Source of the DNA: Natrinema thermotolerans DSM 11552 | Lineage (GTDB): Archaea > Halobacteriota > Halobacteria > Halobacteriales > Natrialbaceae | Direction: 5' to 3' | Assembly (NCBI GenBank): GCA_000337115.1 | Contig: AOIR01000048.1 | Coordinates: forward strand, 156,019 to 220,018 | DNA: 64,000 bases | Shown here: one piece after another, positions 17,529 to 25,403 of the stretch | Layout of the letters: each line of letters starts with the position of its first letter | How positions within the stretch are numbered: the first letter of the stretch is position 1 | Translations under genes and position numbers: made by a program | Notes under the pieces: generated by a model | The model's database searches: none | What the model was told of the DNA's origin: nothing | Seen by the model: only the letters and a program-made list of their open reading frames with translations

Positions 17529-18670
17529 GCATCCTCGCTCAGGCGGTCGTCACCGAGTGGACCGAAACGGCGATGCGAACCGTCGTCGGGTTCGCGCTCC
17601 TGTCGGGGCTTGTCGCGACGGTCGTCGCGTTCGGCTACCGCGTCGCGAGCGCTCGAGCGCTCCCCGTTGGCGTGGGGCTGTTCGCGGGGCTCGGCGTCGT
17701 CGTCGGCTGGCTGAACGCAGTCGGGCTCGGTCGGTCGACGATACTCGATGGGACGCCGCTCGTTCACTACGCCACCGCCGCGTACTTCCTCGGGGCGATC
17801 GCCGCGAGCGCCCTCAGCGCCGAGGGCGGCCGGCGGGTGGGCGATCGGATCGCCCGCGATGTCTTCGACATCGAGCGACTTGGCGCGACCGGCGAGATCG
17901 CCGCACTCGTTCGGTCGGCGCGGCTCCCGTCGGTCGTCCGGCTGCCCGACCGGATCGACGACGCGGCGGGCTACCCATCCGTCGAGCCGTCGATCAAACG
18001 CGATCTCGCCGGCAGCACGGTCCTGTTACCGCAGGTCGATACCCACTCGGCGCTTCGAACCCGACTCTCGAGCCGGCTCGAGCGCGATTACGATCTCGGC
18101 CACGTCTCGATCACGGTCGGGGCCAACGGGGCGATCGACCGGCTCGCGGTCGGGGGAACCCGGTCGGGGATCGCAGCGACCATCCCGCCGGGAACTGTCG
18201 CGGTGTCGGTCCGCGGCGAGCGGGCACCCGCCGTCGGCGCGGGCGACCCCGTCGAGGTCTGGACGACCGCCGACGGCTCGAGTCGCCTCGTCGCGACCGG
18301 GCGGCTGTGGGCGACGGATGGCGACGCCGCGACCGTCGCCGTCGACGCCGACGCTGCCGACCGACTCGCTACCGAGCCCGACGCGCGGTATCGACTCGCG
18401 GCTCGGTCTGACCCCCCTGACGACGGTTTCCGGCTACTCGCCGCGCTCCGTGCGGCCGATGGGACGGTCAGGTCGGTCACCGTCGACGACGGCGGGTCGC
18501 TCGAGAACGTCTTCGTCGGGTGGGTTCCGGGGACCGTCCTCGCCGTGGTCCGCGACGGCGAGGTCCGTCCGTTCCCGGCGGACAACCTGACCCTCCGGGC
18601 CGGCGACGACCTCTCCGTCCTCGGTACCGTCGACGAACTGCGTTCGGTGGCCCCGGACGGACGATCGTGA
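17525..18670 (+). CDS. Membrane protein with C-terminal RCK_C (TrkA-C) domain (pair member 2)
   Basis: 381 residues. Three membrane helices lie within residues 1-100. A coiled/beta region follows (PSVEPSIKRDLAGSTVLLP, RLSSRLERDYDLGHVSITV). The last 70 residues form a clear TrkA-C motif (FVGWVPGTVLAVVRDGEVR, then FPADNLTLRAGDDLSVLG), a ligand-binding module seen in K+ channels and in c-di-AMP targets. The start ATG lies within the stop of the previous gene. There is no pore or K+ selectivity filter (TxGxG), so this is more likely a regulatory or sensory partner than the channel itself. A strong bidirectional hairpin follows at 18697-18724. Confidence 0.75.
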   Translation: MSILAQAVVTEWTETAMRTVVGFALLSGLVATVVAFGYRVASARALPVGVGLFAGLGVVVGWLNAVGLGRSTILDGTPLVHYATAAYFLGAIAASALSAEGGRRVGDRIARDVFDIERLGATGEIAALVRSARLPSVVRLPDRIDDAAGYPSVEPSIKRDLAGSTVLLPQVDTHSALRTRLSSRLERDYDLGHVSITVGANGAIDRLAVGGTRSGIAATIPPGTVAVSVRGERAPAVGAGDPVEVWTTADGSSRLVATGRLWATDGDAATVAVDADAADRLATEPDARYRLAARSDPPDDGFRLLAALRAADGTVRSVTVDDGGSLENVFVGWVPGTVLAVVRDGEVRPFPADNLTLRAGDDLSVLGTVDELRSVAPDGRS

Positions 18671-18696
18671 CGACACTGACCGAGCCGCCGACGCCG

Positions 18697-18724
18697 ACGG
18701 GCCGGCCTCGGATCGCCGGCCCGT
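18697..18724. terminator. Perfect 10-bp inverted repeat between convergent genes
   Basis: ACGGGCCGGC at 18697-18706 pairs perfectly with GCCGGCCCGT at 18715-18724 across an 8-nt loop. It lies between the TrkA-C gene and the convergent second CDC48 gene, so it can fold on either transcript. There is no T-run, so factor-assisted termination or mRNA 3'-end protection is possible. Confidence 0.45.
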
Positions 18725-18733
18725 GACGCGACG

Positions 18734-20968
18734 CTAGGGCCGGTCGGTTGCGTCCCGCGCGGCCTCGAGGTGGCGGCGCTCGATTCGGACCTCCGAAGCC
18801 TTCTCGTTTGCCGTTTCCGGCCCGTACTCGCTCGCGACGTCGCGGATCGCTCGCATCGAGGCGTCCCTGACCAGCGCCTCGAGGTCGGCACCGGTGTACC
18901 CCTCGAGTTCGACCGCCAGGTCGTCGATGTCGACGTCGTCGGCGAGCGGCTTGCCCTCGGCGTGGACCGCGAGGATCTTTTTCCGAGCCTCGAGGTCCGG
19001 TTCGCCGACGAAGACGTGGGTATCGAGCCGGCCGGGTCGAAGCAGTGCCGGGTCGATCTGGTCTTTGCGGTTCGTTGCGGCCAGCACCACGAGGTTGGGG
19101 TTCTCCCGCATTCCATCGAGTTCGGTCAGCAGCTGTGAGACGACGCGTTCGGTGACCTCGTGGCCCTCGCCGCGGGCGGCGGTGATCGCGTCGATCTCGT
19201 CGAAGAAGACGATCGAGGGTGCCGACTGGCGAGCGCGCTCGAAGACCTCGCGGATCGCCTTCTCGCTCTCGCCGACGTAGCGGTCGACGATCTCGGGCCC
19301 GTCGACGCGGACGAAGTTGACGTCGGTCTCGCCCGCGAGCGCCCGGGCGAGCAACGTCTTGCCGGTTCCGGGCGGCCCGTACAGCAAGACGCCCGACGGC
19401 GGGTTCGTATTGGTCTCCTCGAAGAGTCGGTCGTAGGTCAGCGGCCACTCGACCGACTCTCGGAGTGTCTGTTTCGCCGCCTCAAGGCCGCCCACGTCGT
19501 CGAAGTCGGTGGTCGGCGACTCGGCGACGTACTCGCGCATCGCGGAGGGCTCGACCGACGCGAGCGCGGCGTCGAAGTGGGCCTTTCGCACCGTCGGGTT
19601 CCGGTTCCAGTCCTGTTTCTCGTCGGTATCGGTCGGCCGGTCGCGGATGGCGGCCATCGCGGCCTCGCTCGAGACGGCGTCCAGGTCTGCCCCGACGAAG
19701 CCGTGGGTCCGTCGCGCGATCGCGTCGACGTCGACGTCGTCCGCGAGTGGCATCCCGCGGGTATGGACCTCGAGGATCTCCCGGCGGCCCTCCTCGTCGG
19801 GGACGCCGATCTGAATCTCGCGGTCGAAGCGACCGCCGCGCCGGAGTGCGGGATCGATCGTATCGACGCGGTTGGTCGCGCCGATGACGATGACCTCGCC
19901 GCGGGCGTCGAGACCGTCCATCAGCGTCAGCAGTTGGCCGACGATCCGGTTTTCGGCGTCACCCTCGCCGTCTCGAGCGCCCGCAATAGAATCGATTTCG
20001 TCGAAGAAAATTATCGTCGGTGCGTTCGCCTCGGCGGTTTCGAACACCTCTCGGAGCCGTTCCTCGCTCTCGCCTTTGTACTTCGACATGATCTCCGGCC
20101 CCGAGATCGTCTCGAAATTGGCGTCGACCTCGTTGGCAACTGCCCGTGCGATCAGGGTCTTCCCGGTGCCCGGCGGGCCGTACAGCAAAACGCCCGACGG
20201 CGGCTCGACGCCGAGACGACGGAACAGCTCCGGTTCCGACAGCGGGAGTTCGATCATCTCCCGGACCAGCTCGAGTTCCTCGTCCAAGCCGCCGATGTCC
20301 TCGTAGGTGACGCCCGAACTCGGCCCGGGTTCGTCGCGGTCGGTCGCGCCGTCGGACGGGAGGGACGCGGCCCCCTCGCTGCGGGTATCCGAACCGCCGC
20401 TGGCAGCGGTACCGGAGCCGGCGTCGCTCGAGCCGACAGCACCCGATCCCGCGCCGGCGTCGACGATCCGGACCGTCGTCTCGTCGGTGATCCGCACGTC
20501 GCCGTTCGGATCGGTGTCGGTCACCCTGAACGGTTGCTGGTCGATCCCTTCGATCCGGATCTGTTCCCCGGCACGGACCGGCCGGTTCCGGAGTCGCTTC
20601 GTCGCGTCGGTTTCGGCGGCCCGCTGCTGGCGGTCGGAAAGTCCCGGCGGCGCGACGAGGGTCACGCGGTCGGCGTCGGTGATCGTCGACTTGTCCTTGG
20701 CCCGGACGGCGACCGTATCGCCGACGTGGACGCCCGCGTTCGCGCGCGTATCGCCGTCGATCTGGATCGCCGTCTCTGGGACGGACGCGTCGGCCGGCCA
20801 CATCTTGGCGACCGTCGTCTCTGTGCCCTCGATCACGACGGTATCGCCGCTGAGAACTCCGAGCTGTCGCCGCGCCTGCTCGGGGATGCGCGCGACGCCC
20901 CGGCCGGCGTCGCCTTTCTCCGCGGCGCGAACCGACAGCGTCACGCCGTCCGCTTCCGACGAACTCAT
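18734..20968 (-). CDS. CDC48-type AAA+ ATPase, paralogue 2
   Basis: 744 residues from ATG 20966-20968. The frame remains open upstream, but the CDC48 N-domain starts here (VTLSVRAAEKGDAGRGVARI). Two AAA+ modules follow. D1 has [24 protein letters not shown] and ATNRVDTIDPALRRGGRFDR. D2 has [24 protein letters not shown] and ATNRKDQIDPALLRPGRLDT. Between the N-domain and D1 lies a roughly 60-residue Gly/Ser-rich linker (DAGAGSGAVGSSDAGSGT) that paralogue 1 lacks. All Walker and arginine-finger positions look intact. The role is protein unfolding or remodelling; the different linker and C-terminus suggest distinct clients. It is convergent with the TrkA-C genes. Confidence 0.92.
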   Translation of the reverse strand: MSSSEADGVTLSVRAAEKGDAGRGVARIPEQARRQLGVLSGDTVVIEGTETTVAKMWPADASVPETAIQIDGDTRANAGVHVGDTVAVRAKDKSTITDADRVTLVAPPGLSDRQQRAAETDATKRLRNRPVRAGEQIRIEGIDQQPFRVTDTDPNGDVRITDETTVRIVDAGAGSGAVGSSDAGSGTAASGGSDTRSEGAASLPSDGATDRDEPGPSSGVTYEDIGGLDEELELVREMIELPLSEPELFRRLGVEPPSGVLLYGPPGTGKTLIARAVANEVDANFETISGPEIMSKYKGESEERLREVFETAEANAPTIIFFDEIDSIAGARDGEGDAENRIVGQLLTLMDGLDARGEVIVIGATNRVDTIDPALRRGGRFDREIQIGVPDEEGRREILEVHTRGMPLADDVDVDAIARRTHGFVGADLDAVSSEAAMAAIRDRPTDTDEKQDWNRNPTVRKAHFDAALASVEPSAMREYVAESPTTDFDDVGGLEAAKQTLRESVEWPLTYDRLFEETNTNPPSGVLLYGPPGTGKTLLARALAGETDVNFVRVDGPEIVDRYVGESEKAIREVFERARQSAPSIVFFDEIDAITAARGEGHEVTERVVSQLLTELDGMRENPNLVVLAATNRKDQIDPALLRPGRLDTHVFVGEPDLEARKKILAVHAEGKPLADDVDIDDLAVELEGYTGADLEALVRDASMRAIRDVASEYGPETANEKASEVRIERRHLEAARDATDRP

Positions 20969-21020
20969 ACCCGTTCCTTTCGCGCCGGTGGCCTTGAGAA
21001 TTGTCCCCTCGGAAGCGCCC

Positions 21021-21656
21021 TCACAGTGCGTTCTCGAGCAATCGATCGATCCCGCGACGGAGCCGTTCGGAGGCAGACGGTGCCGAGATACCCAGTCGAT
21101 CGCCGACCTCCTCGGTGGAGGCCGCCCGCGGGACGGCGAAGTATCCCGCATCGCGGGCTTCGACGAGGGCCTCGTACTGCTCGCGCGTGAGCCCGAACGG
21201 CGGCTCGTCGCTCGCCGACTCACGGGTGAGTCGCTCGAGTTTGAAGTCACTGCCCCGCTCGGTACAGAACGCCCGGTATTCTGCGAGTGCCTCCCGGTCG
21301 GGGAATCGGGCGCGTGCCCACCAGCCGTCGACGGTCACGATACCGCCCAGCGGCGTCGTCCCGAGTTCGACGTACTTTCGGTAGATCGGCAGCGGCGGGT
21401 TCCGGAGTCTGATCCGGTACATCGCATCCTCGTCCCCGCCTGCGTCGATCGTCTCGGCCATTTCGACCGTCGGATCGTCCGCAAGCGCCGCCGAAAACCG
21501 CTCCTCGTCGCCGATGACCCGACAGAGGACGACCGGCCGATCGGGATCGACGACGAGGATTCGGTCGATATAGAGCGTCACGTCCGGAACGGCCGCAACG
21601 GCGTCCGTCAGCGGCATATCCGGCGAGTTATGTTGGAACTCCGCGATGAGACCCAT
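21021..21656 (-). CDS. HTH-10 (bacterio-opsin activator-type) transcription regulator
   Basis: 211 residues. The N-terminal about 150 residues form the haloarchaeal sensor-like part. The C-terminal HTH-10 domain has LTREQYEALVEARDAGYF, the family hallmark, then STEEVGDRLGISAPSASERL and RRGIDRLL. The start at ATG 21654-21656 is supported by a TATA-like TTTAAGTG about 25-30 bp upstream on the minus strand. Family members act as one-component regulators with unknown ligands. It is divergent from the ribonucleotide-reductase-like gene at 21743, which it could regulate given their 86-bp shared spacer; that is inference. Confidence 0.85.
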   Translation of the reverse strand: MGLIAEFQHNSPDMPLTDAVAAVPDVTLYIDRILVVDPDRPVVLCRVIGDEERFSAALADDPTVEMAETIDAGGDEDAMYRIRLRNPPLPIYRKYVELGTTPLGGIVTVDGWWARARFPDREALAEYRAFCTERGSDFKLERLTRESASDEPPFGLTREQYEALVEARDAGYFAVPRAASTEEVGDRLGISAPSASERLRRGIDRLLENAL

Positions 21657-21742
21657 ACGTCGCGTTCGGCCCGATAGCACTTAAACACCCTAATACATGA
21701 GATACAGCCTCATCGGGAACCGACGCATATGTTCGGGCACGC

Positions 21743-22642
21743 ATGAGCGCTGACGAGCCGGCAATGCAACTCGATACGGGAATTCGCTCGCACAACTACT
21801 ACCGAAACGCGGTCGAGAAACACTGGGACCCCCACGAGGTCGATCTCGAGGCAGACCGCGAGGGAGCGGCCGAACTCTCCGAGCCGGCCTTCGAGGGGCT
21901 CAAGCAGTCGCTCGCGTTGTTCGGCGCTGGCGAAGAATCGGTGACCGAGGACCTCGCGCCGCTGGCCGTCGTCCTCGAGGACATCAACGACCAGATGTTC
22001 CTCACGACCCAGCTCTACGAGGAGTCGAAACACACGGACTTCTTCGACCGCTACTGGCGGGAAGTCATCCACGCCGAGGAGAAGCGCCGCGGGCAGGAGC
22101 TATCGTCGCCGACCGACGAGAAGTGGTACAACGAGCCGTACGACGAACTGTTCGAGCGCAACGAGCGGGCGATGGCGCGGCTGCTCGAGGACGATACTCC
22201 CGAAAACCGTGCGCGTGCACACTGTCACTACCATCTGACGATCGAAGGAATCCTCGCCCAGACCGGCTACTACGGCCTCACGCTTGCCTACGGCGAAAAC
22301 GAGCCCGAACTTCCCGACCTACCGGGGCTGGTCGAGGGGCTCAAACTGGTCCGCAGCGACGAGGGTCGTCACGTCGGCTTCGGGATGGCCAAACTCAAGT
22401 CGCTCGTGGGCGACGGCGAGGTCGAGCCGGACCTCCTTCGGGAGACGGTCGACGAACTGGTGCCACTCGTCCAGGAGAGTTTGGCCGGTGACGGCGGTGC
22501 AAGCTCCGAGAGCGGCCCCGGCCCGAGCCCGTCCGAACTGGCCGATTACGCCTACACGAAACACGAACAGCGCATGCAACAGATCACCTCGGCCAGCGAG
22601 AAGATTCCCGACGTCGAGGAACTGACCGAACTCGAGAACTGA
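21743..22642 (+). CDS. Ribonucleotide-reductase beta-like ferritin-fold protein
   Basis: 299 residues, mostly helical. Dimetal carboxylate ligands can be traced in order: a helix with VVLEDINDQ, then EESKHTDFF (ExxH), HLTIEGILAQTGYY (Glu), and VRSDEGRHVGFG (ExxH). This is the R2/R2-like oxidase arrangement. The C-terminal 60 residues are acidic and disordered (DGGASSESGPGPSPS). Haloarchaeal homologues are commonly annotated as ribonucleotide-diphosphate reductase beta subunit, but the short length also fits R2-like ligand-binding oxidases. A large NrdA-type subunit is not in the window. The start is the first ATG after the shared promoter; an alternative is MQLDTG seven codons in. Confidence 0.8.
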   Translation: MSADEPAMQLDTGIRSHNYYRNAVEKHWDPHEVDLEADREGAAELSEPAFEGLKQSLALFGAGEESVTEDLAPLAVVLEDINDQMFLTTQLYEESKHTDFFDRYWREVIHAEEKRRGQELSSPTDEKWYNEPYDELFERNERAMARLLEDDTPENRARAHCHYHLTIEGILAQTGYYGLTLAYGENEPELPDLPGLVEGLKLVRSDEGRHVGFGMAKLKSLVGDGEVEPDLLRETVDELVPLVQESLAGDGGASSESGPGPSPSELADYAYTKHEQRMQQITSASEKIPDVEELTELEN

Positions 22643-22718
22643 CCATAGCGTCGCGGGTCAGTTCCCGGGCGATGGAACCGGAGCAACGCCTTTTGTCGTT
22701 CGCGTTCCAACGACTACC

Positions 22719-22853
22719 ATGGTCGTCCAGACCGAACGCGACGACGCCACCTGGTACGAGTACGAGACCTGCGGGATGCTCTTCGACGAACAGGCGGACG
22801 CCGCCGACCACGAGAAACACTGCGACGACAGCGATCCGTCCTACATCCAGTAG
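22719..22853 (+). CDS. 44-residue zinc-finger-like haloarchaeal microprotein
   Basis: ATG 22719 to TAG 22851-22853. The product reads VVQTERDDATWYEYETCGML, then FDEQADAADHEKHCDD and ends PSYIQ. The pattern C-x(n)-H-x3-HC plus GMLFDE resembles the small haloarchaeal zinc-finger family (DUF7128-type) whose members usually begin with a C-x2-C pair. Here the first Cys of the pair appears to be Tyr, so metal binding may be altered. It lies 76 bp after the RNR-like gene and just before the stop of the convergent small gene at 22855. It is short but has clear codon bias. Confidence 0.7.
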   Translation: MVVQTERDDATWYEYETCGMLFDEQADAADHEKHCDDSDPSYIQ

Positions 22854-22854
22854 C

Positions 22855-23100
22855 TCACTCGAGTCGGTCGCGATGCTCGGCGGCGAGTTCCGCGGCCCGC
22901 TCGAGCGTGTGGGCTTCGGTCCAGCGGACGCGGTCACCGTCCCCGTAGGCCAGCGCGCTCTTGAGTTCGTCCCGGAGGACGCCGTGGTCGACCGCCAGTA
23001 CTGTGCCCGACCCGTCGCCGAGTTCGTAGACGCCGGGACGGTCAGGTGCGGCCGCGACCGCGTCCCGGTCGAGGTCGCGCCAGGACTTCTGCAGCGGCAT
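22855..23100 (-). CDS. Conserved haloarchaeal protein (DUF7508-like), 81 residues
   Basis: The product starts MPLQKSWRDLDRDAVAAAP and contains PGVYELGDGSGTVLAVDHG, then LRDELKSALAY, with an ending rich in Ala/Glu helices (TLERAAELAAEHRDRLE). The YELGD...VL...G arrangement recalls a GIY-YIG-like N-terminal fold, and it is conserved in haloarchaea as a short protein of unknown function. Its ATG (23098-23100) overlaps the stop of the upstream gene by one base (TGATG), so the two are translationally coupled. No catalytic residues are clear. Confidence 0.75.
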   Translation of the reverse strand: MPLQKSWRDLDRDAVAAAPDRPGVYELGDGSGTVLAVDHGVLRDELKSALAYGDGDRVRWTEAHTLERAAELAAEHRDRLE

Positions 23101-23531
23101 CAGTCGGCCTCCTCGACGAGTTCGTAGGCGTGTTCGCTCATCTCGTCCTCGGCGAAGACGAACACCCGCCCGTCGACGACCGAGGGGTCCGCCTCGACAC
23201 GGATCGAGTAGGCCTCCGTGGCGACGGTTACGCCGGGGAACAGCTCTTCTTCGTCGTTGCGATCGAGCATCACGCGGCCGACGCCGGTCGACTCGAGGAT
23301 GTCGTCGTGGGTGTTGCGATCGTTGACGTAGGTCATGACGCCCTCGACGCCGTCGGGATCGGTCACGAGGACGTGGACCTCCTTGCCGGGCGGGGTCGTC
23401 ACGGCATCCTCGACCGGTTCCGGCGGACCGTGGTAGAAGACCTCCCGACCGTCGTGGTACTCGACGACGACGCCGCCGTCGACGAGATCGACGCCGATCG
23501 TGCTGGGGGCGACGTTGTTGCGCGCGCTCAT
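23100..23531 (-). CDS. Conserved haloarchaeal DUF5796-like protein
   Basis: 143 residues from ATG 23529-23531. The frame is open further upstream, but MSARNNVAPSTIGVDLVDGG matches the expected beginning of this haloarchaeal family. The protein is beta-rich and acidic (VVVEYHDGREVFYHGPPEP, VMTYVNDRNTHDDILESTG), with no signal peptide or membrane segment. It is co-transcribed with the 81-residue protein through a TGATG junction. Function unknown. It is divergent from the shikimate kinase gene at 23707, with about 175 bp between. Confidence 0.8.
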   Translation of the reverse strand: MSARNNVAPSTIGVDLVDGGVVVEYHDGREVFYHGPPEPVEDAVTTPPGKEVHVLVTDPDGVEGVMTYVNDRNTHDDILESTGVGRVMLDRNDEEELFPGVTVATEAYSIRVEADPSVVDGRVFVFAEDEMSEHAYELVEEAD

Positions 23532-23706
23532 AGGGGCTCGTTCGGTCGGATCGGGGAAAAGGAGTGCGTTCCGTTGCCCGCGTCGGTCCGGCCAAGACGT
23601 TCGCCCTCGAGGTGTCGGTACCCGCTCGAGAACCACCCCGCTCCCGCCTGGGTCGCGTAACCACGAGACCGTCAGCCGTAAGTACACGCTTTGAGAGTGT
23701 TCGAGT

Positions 23707-24579
23707 ATGGACGGCCGTGCTGTCGCACCCGCAGCCGGGACGGTACTCAACGCACTCGCGACCGGCACCGGATCGGCGTTCGCGATCGACCTCGAGACGA
23801 CGGCCAGCGTCGAACTCACCCACGACGGCGACGTCGTCGGCGAGGTCGCCGGCCGGCCCGAGGCCGATACGACGCTCGTCGAACGCTGCGTCGAACTGAC
23901 GGTCGCCGAGTACGCGGCCGCCGCGGGCCTGGACGAGTCCACCGTCGGCGCCCGCGTAACGACCGAAAGCGACGTGCCGATGGCCTCCGGCCTGAAGAGT
24001 TCCAGCGCCGCCGCGAACGCGACGGTCCTCGCGACGCTCGACGCGCTCGAGGTCGCCGACGCGGTCGAACGGATCGAGGCCTGCCGGCTCGGCGTCCGGG
24101 CCGCCCGCGACGCCGGCGTCACCGTAACCGGTGCCTTCGACGACGCCAGCGCCAGCATGCTCGGCGGCGTGACGGTGACCGACAACACGGCCGACGCCCT
24201 GCTCGCCCGCGAGGAGATCGACTGGCACGCGCTCGTGTACACCCCGCCCGAACAGTCCTACAGCGCCGACGCCGACGTCTCGGCCTGCGAGCGCATCGCA
24301 CCGATGGCCCGACTCGTCGAGGAACTCGCACTCGACGGCCGCTACGGCGAGGCCATGACTGTCAACGGCTTCGCGTTCGCCGCGGCCCTCGAGTTCCCGA
24401 CCGGACCGATGCTCGACGCCCTCCCCGACGCCGCCGGCGTCTCCTTGTCCGGCACCGGTCCGAGCTACGTCGCCGTCGGGGAACGGGACGCGCTCGAGGC
24501 CGTACAGGAACGCTGGACCGACCGGGACGGACGGACGCGGCTACTGAAAACGCGAACCGACGGTACGCAACGACTATGA
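23707..24579 (+). CDS. aroK: Shikimate kinase, archaeal GHMP type
   Basis: 290 residues. This is the archaeal GHMP-kinase version of shikimate kinase, unrelated to bacterial AroK. Diagnostic motifs are APAAGTVLNALATGTGSAFA at the N-terminus, the GHMP ATP-binding loop VPMASGLKSSSAAANA near residues 93-108, and the C-terminal LSGTGPSYVAVG. It phosphorylates shikimate in the aromatic amino acid pathway. Its stop overlaps the next start (ATGA at 24576-24579) to give an operon with chorismate mutase, which acts two steps later. Start chosen at the ATG directly before the conserved AVAPAAGT stretch. Confidence 0.95.
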   Translation: MDGRAVAPAAGTVLNALATGTGSAFAIDLETTASVELTHDGDVVGEVAGRPEADTTLVERCVELTVAEYAAAAGLDESTVGARVTTESDVPMASGLKSSSAAANATVLATLDALEVADAVERIEACRLGVRAARDAGVTVTGAFDDASASMLGGVTVTDNTADALLAREEIDWHALVYTPPEQSYSADADVSACERIAPMARLVEELALDGRYGEAMTVNGFAFAAALEFPTGPMLDALPDAAGVSLSGTGPSYVAVGERDALEAVQERWTDRDGRTRLLKTRTDGTQRL

Positions 24580-24902
24580 CTCGAGAGCCAACCGACGACC
24601 CGACCGACGACGATGAGAACCGCACGCCCGACGAGATGAGCCTTGACGAACTCCGCGAGGAGATCCGCTCGATCGACCAGGAGATCGTCGAGCTGATCGC
24701 CCAGCGGACCTACGTCGCGGACACGATCGCGGCGGTCAAAGACGAACAGGACCTGCCGACGACCGACGAGTCACAGGAACAGCAGGTCATGGACCGAGCG
24801 GGGGACAACGCCGAACAGTTCGACGTCGATGCGAACCTCGTCAAGGCGATCTTTCGGTTGTTGATCGAACTGAACAAGGTCGAGCAACGCGAAAGCCGAT
24901 AG
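24576..24902 (+). CDS. Chorismate mutase, AroQ type
   Basis: 108 residues. An acidic N-terminal leader of about 20 residues is followed by the AroQ helical domain: MSLDELREEIRSIDQEIVEL, then IAQRTYVADTIAAVKDEQ and VKAIFRLLIELNKVEQRES. The Arg, Lys and Glu positions of the monofunctional chorismate mutase fold are in place. It converts chorismate to prephenate for Phe and Tyr synthesis. The ATG is inside the stop of shikimate kinase, so both steps are translated together. No prephenate dehydratase or dehydrogenase domain is fused. A small hairpin (CCCAC/GTGGG at 25120-25133) lies about 220 bp downstream. Confidence 0.92.
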   Translation: MTREPTDDPTDDDENRTPDEMSLDELREEIRSIDQEIVELIAQRTYVADTIAAVKDEQDLPTTDESQEQQVMDRAGDNAEQFDVDANLVKAIFRLLIELNKVEQRESR

Positions 24903-25403
24903 TTTTCGTCGTCCCTTCGTCCCGCGATCGTCCTGACGAGACGTATCCGGGTCACAGTCGGTCACCGGATCGACGACTCGATGTGGGGGTTGTCGTCAGG
25001 GGCTCGGCTCGGTCGCTCGAGGTGACCGTCGCAATCGAACCGTCACGTTGCCTCGAGTCCGCGCGAGACGATTATTAGAACTCCAAGTTCAGTATAACTA
25101 TCTTACTACGTTGTCGTCGCCCACGTCGGTGGGAAATAATCTATTATCGGTACTTTCGTAGACAGTGCATACATCACGGCCGTCACGCCGCTAACCCGCC
25201 TCCCTACTGCGGTAATATCGTATTTGCACCTGTCGTTCCGGCTATGTGTGAGACAGAAAGCTTATTACGGAGTTGCCTAAAGAACCGATTACCCCTACCC
25301 GGTGTGAGCCTACCCATCAGCCCGGCAGTACGGCACTGGGGTCGGCTCGCGCTCCAGGTGAATCGCACGCTAACCAATTCGAAACACGATCATAACATAA
25401 CAC
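24903..25403 (+). promoter_or_regulatory. Roughly 500-bp upstream region of the S-layer-type gene
   Basis: No gene is seen here. It is markedly richer in A+T than neighbouring coding DNA. TATA-like CTTATTAC lies at 25261-25268, which would put the transcript start near 25290 and leave a 5' leader of roughly 115 nt, unlike the leaderless genes around it. Other TATA-like stretches are at about 25090-25100 (AGTATAAC) and 25212-25218. Long leaders are known for highly expressed haloarchaeal S-layer genes. The exact start site is inference. Confidence 0.5.

Noticed and set aside
19160..21190. A 676-codon open frame on the plus strand opposite the second CDC48 gene
   Set aside because: It is antisense to a strongly conserved AAA+ gene, has Arg/Gly-rich composition and no domain; high G+C DNA often keeps the opposite strand open.
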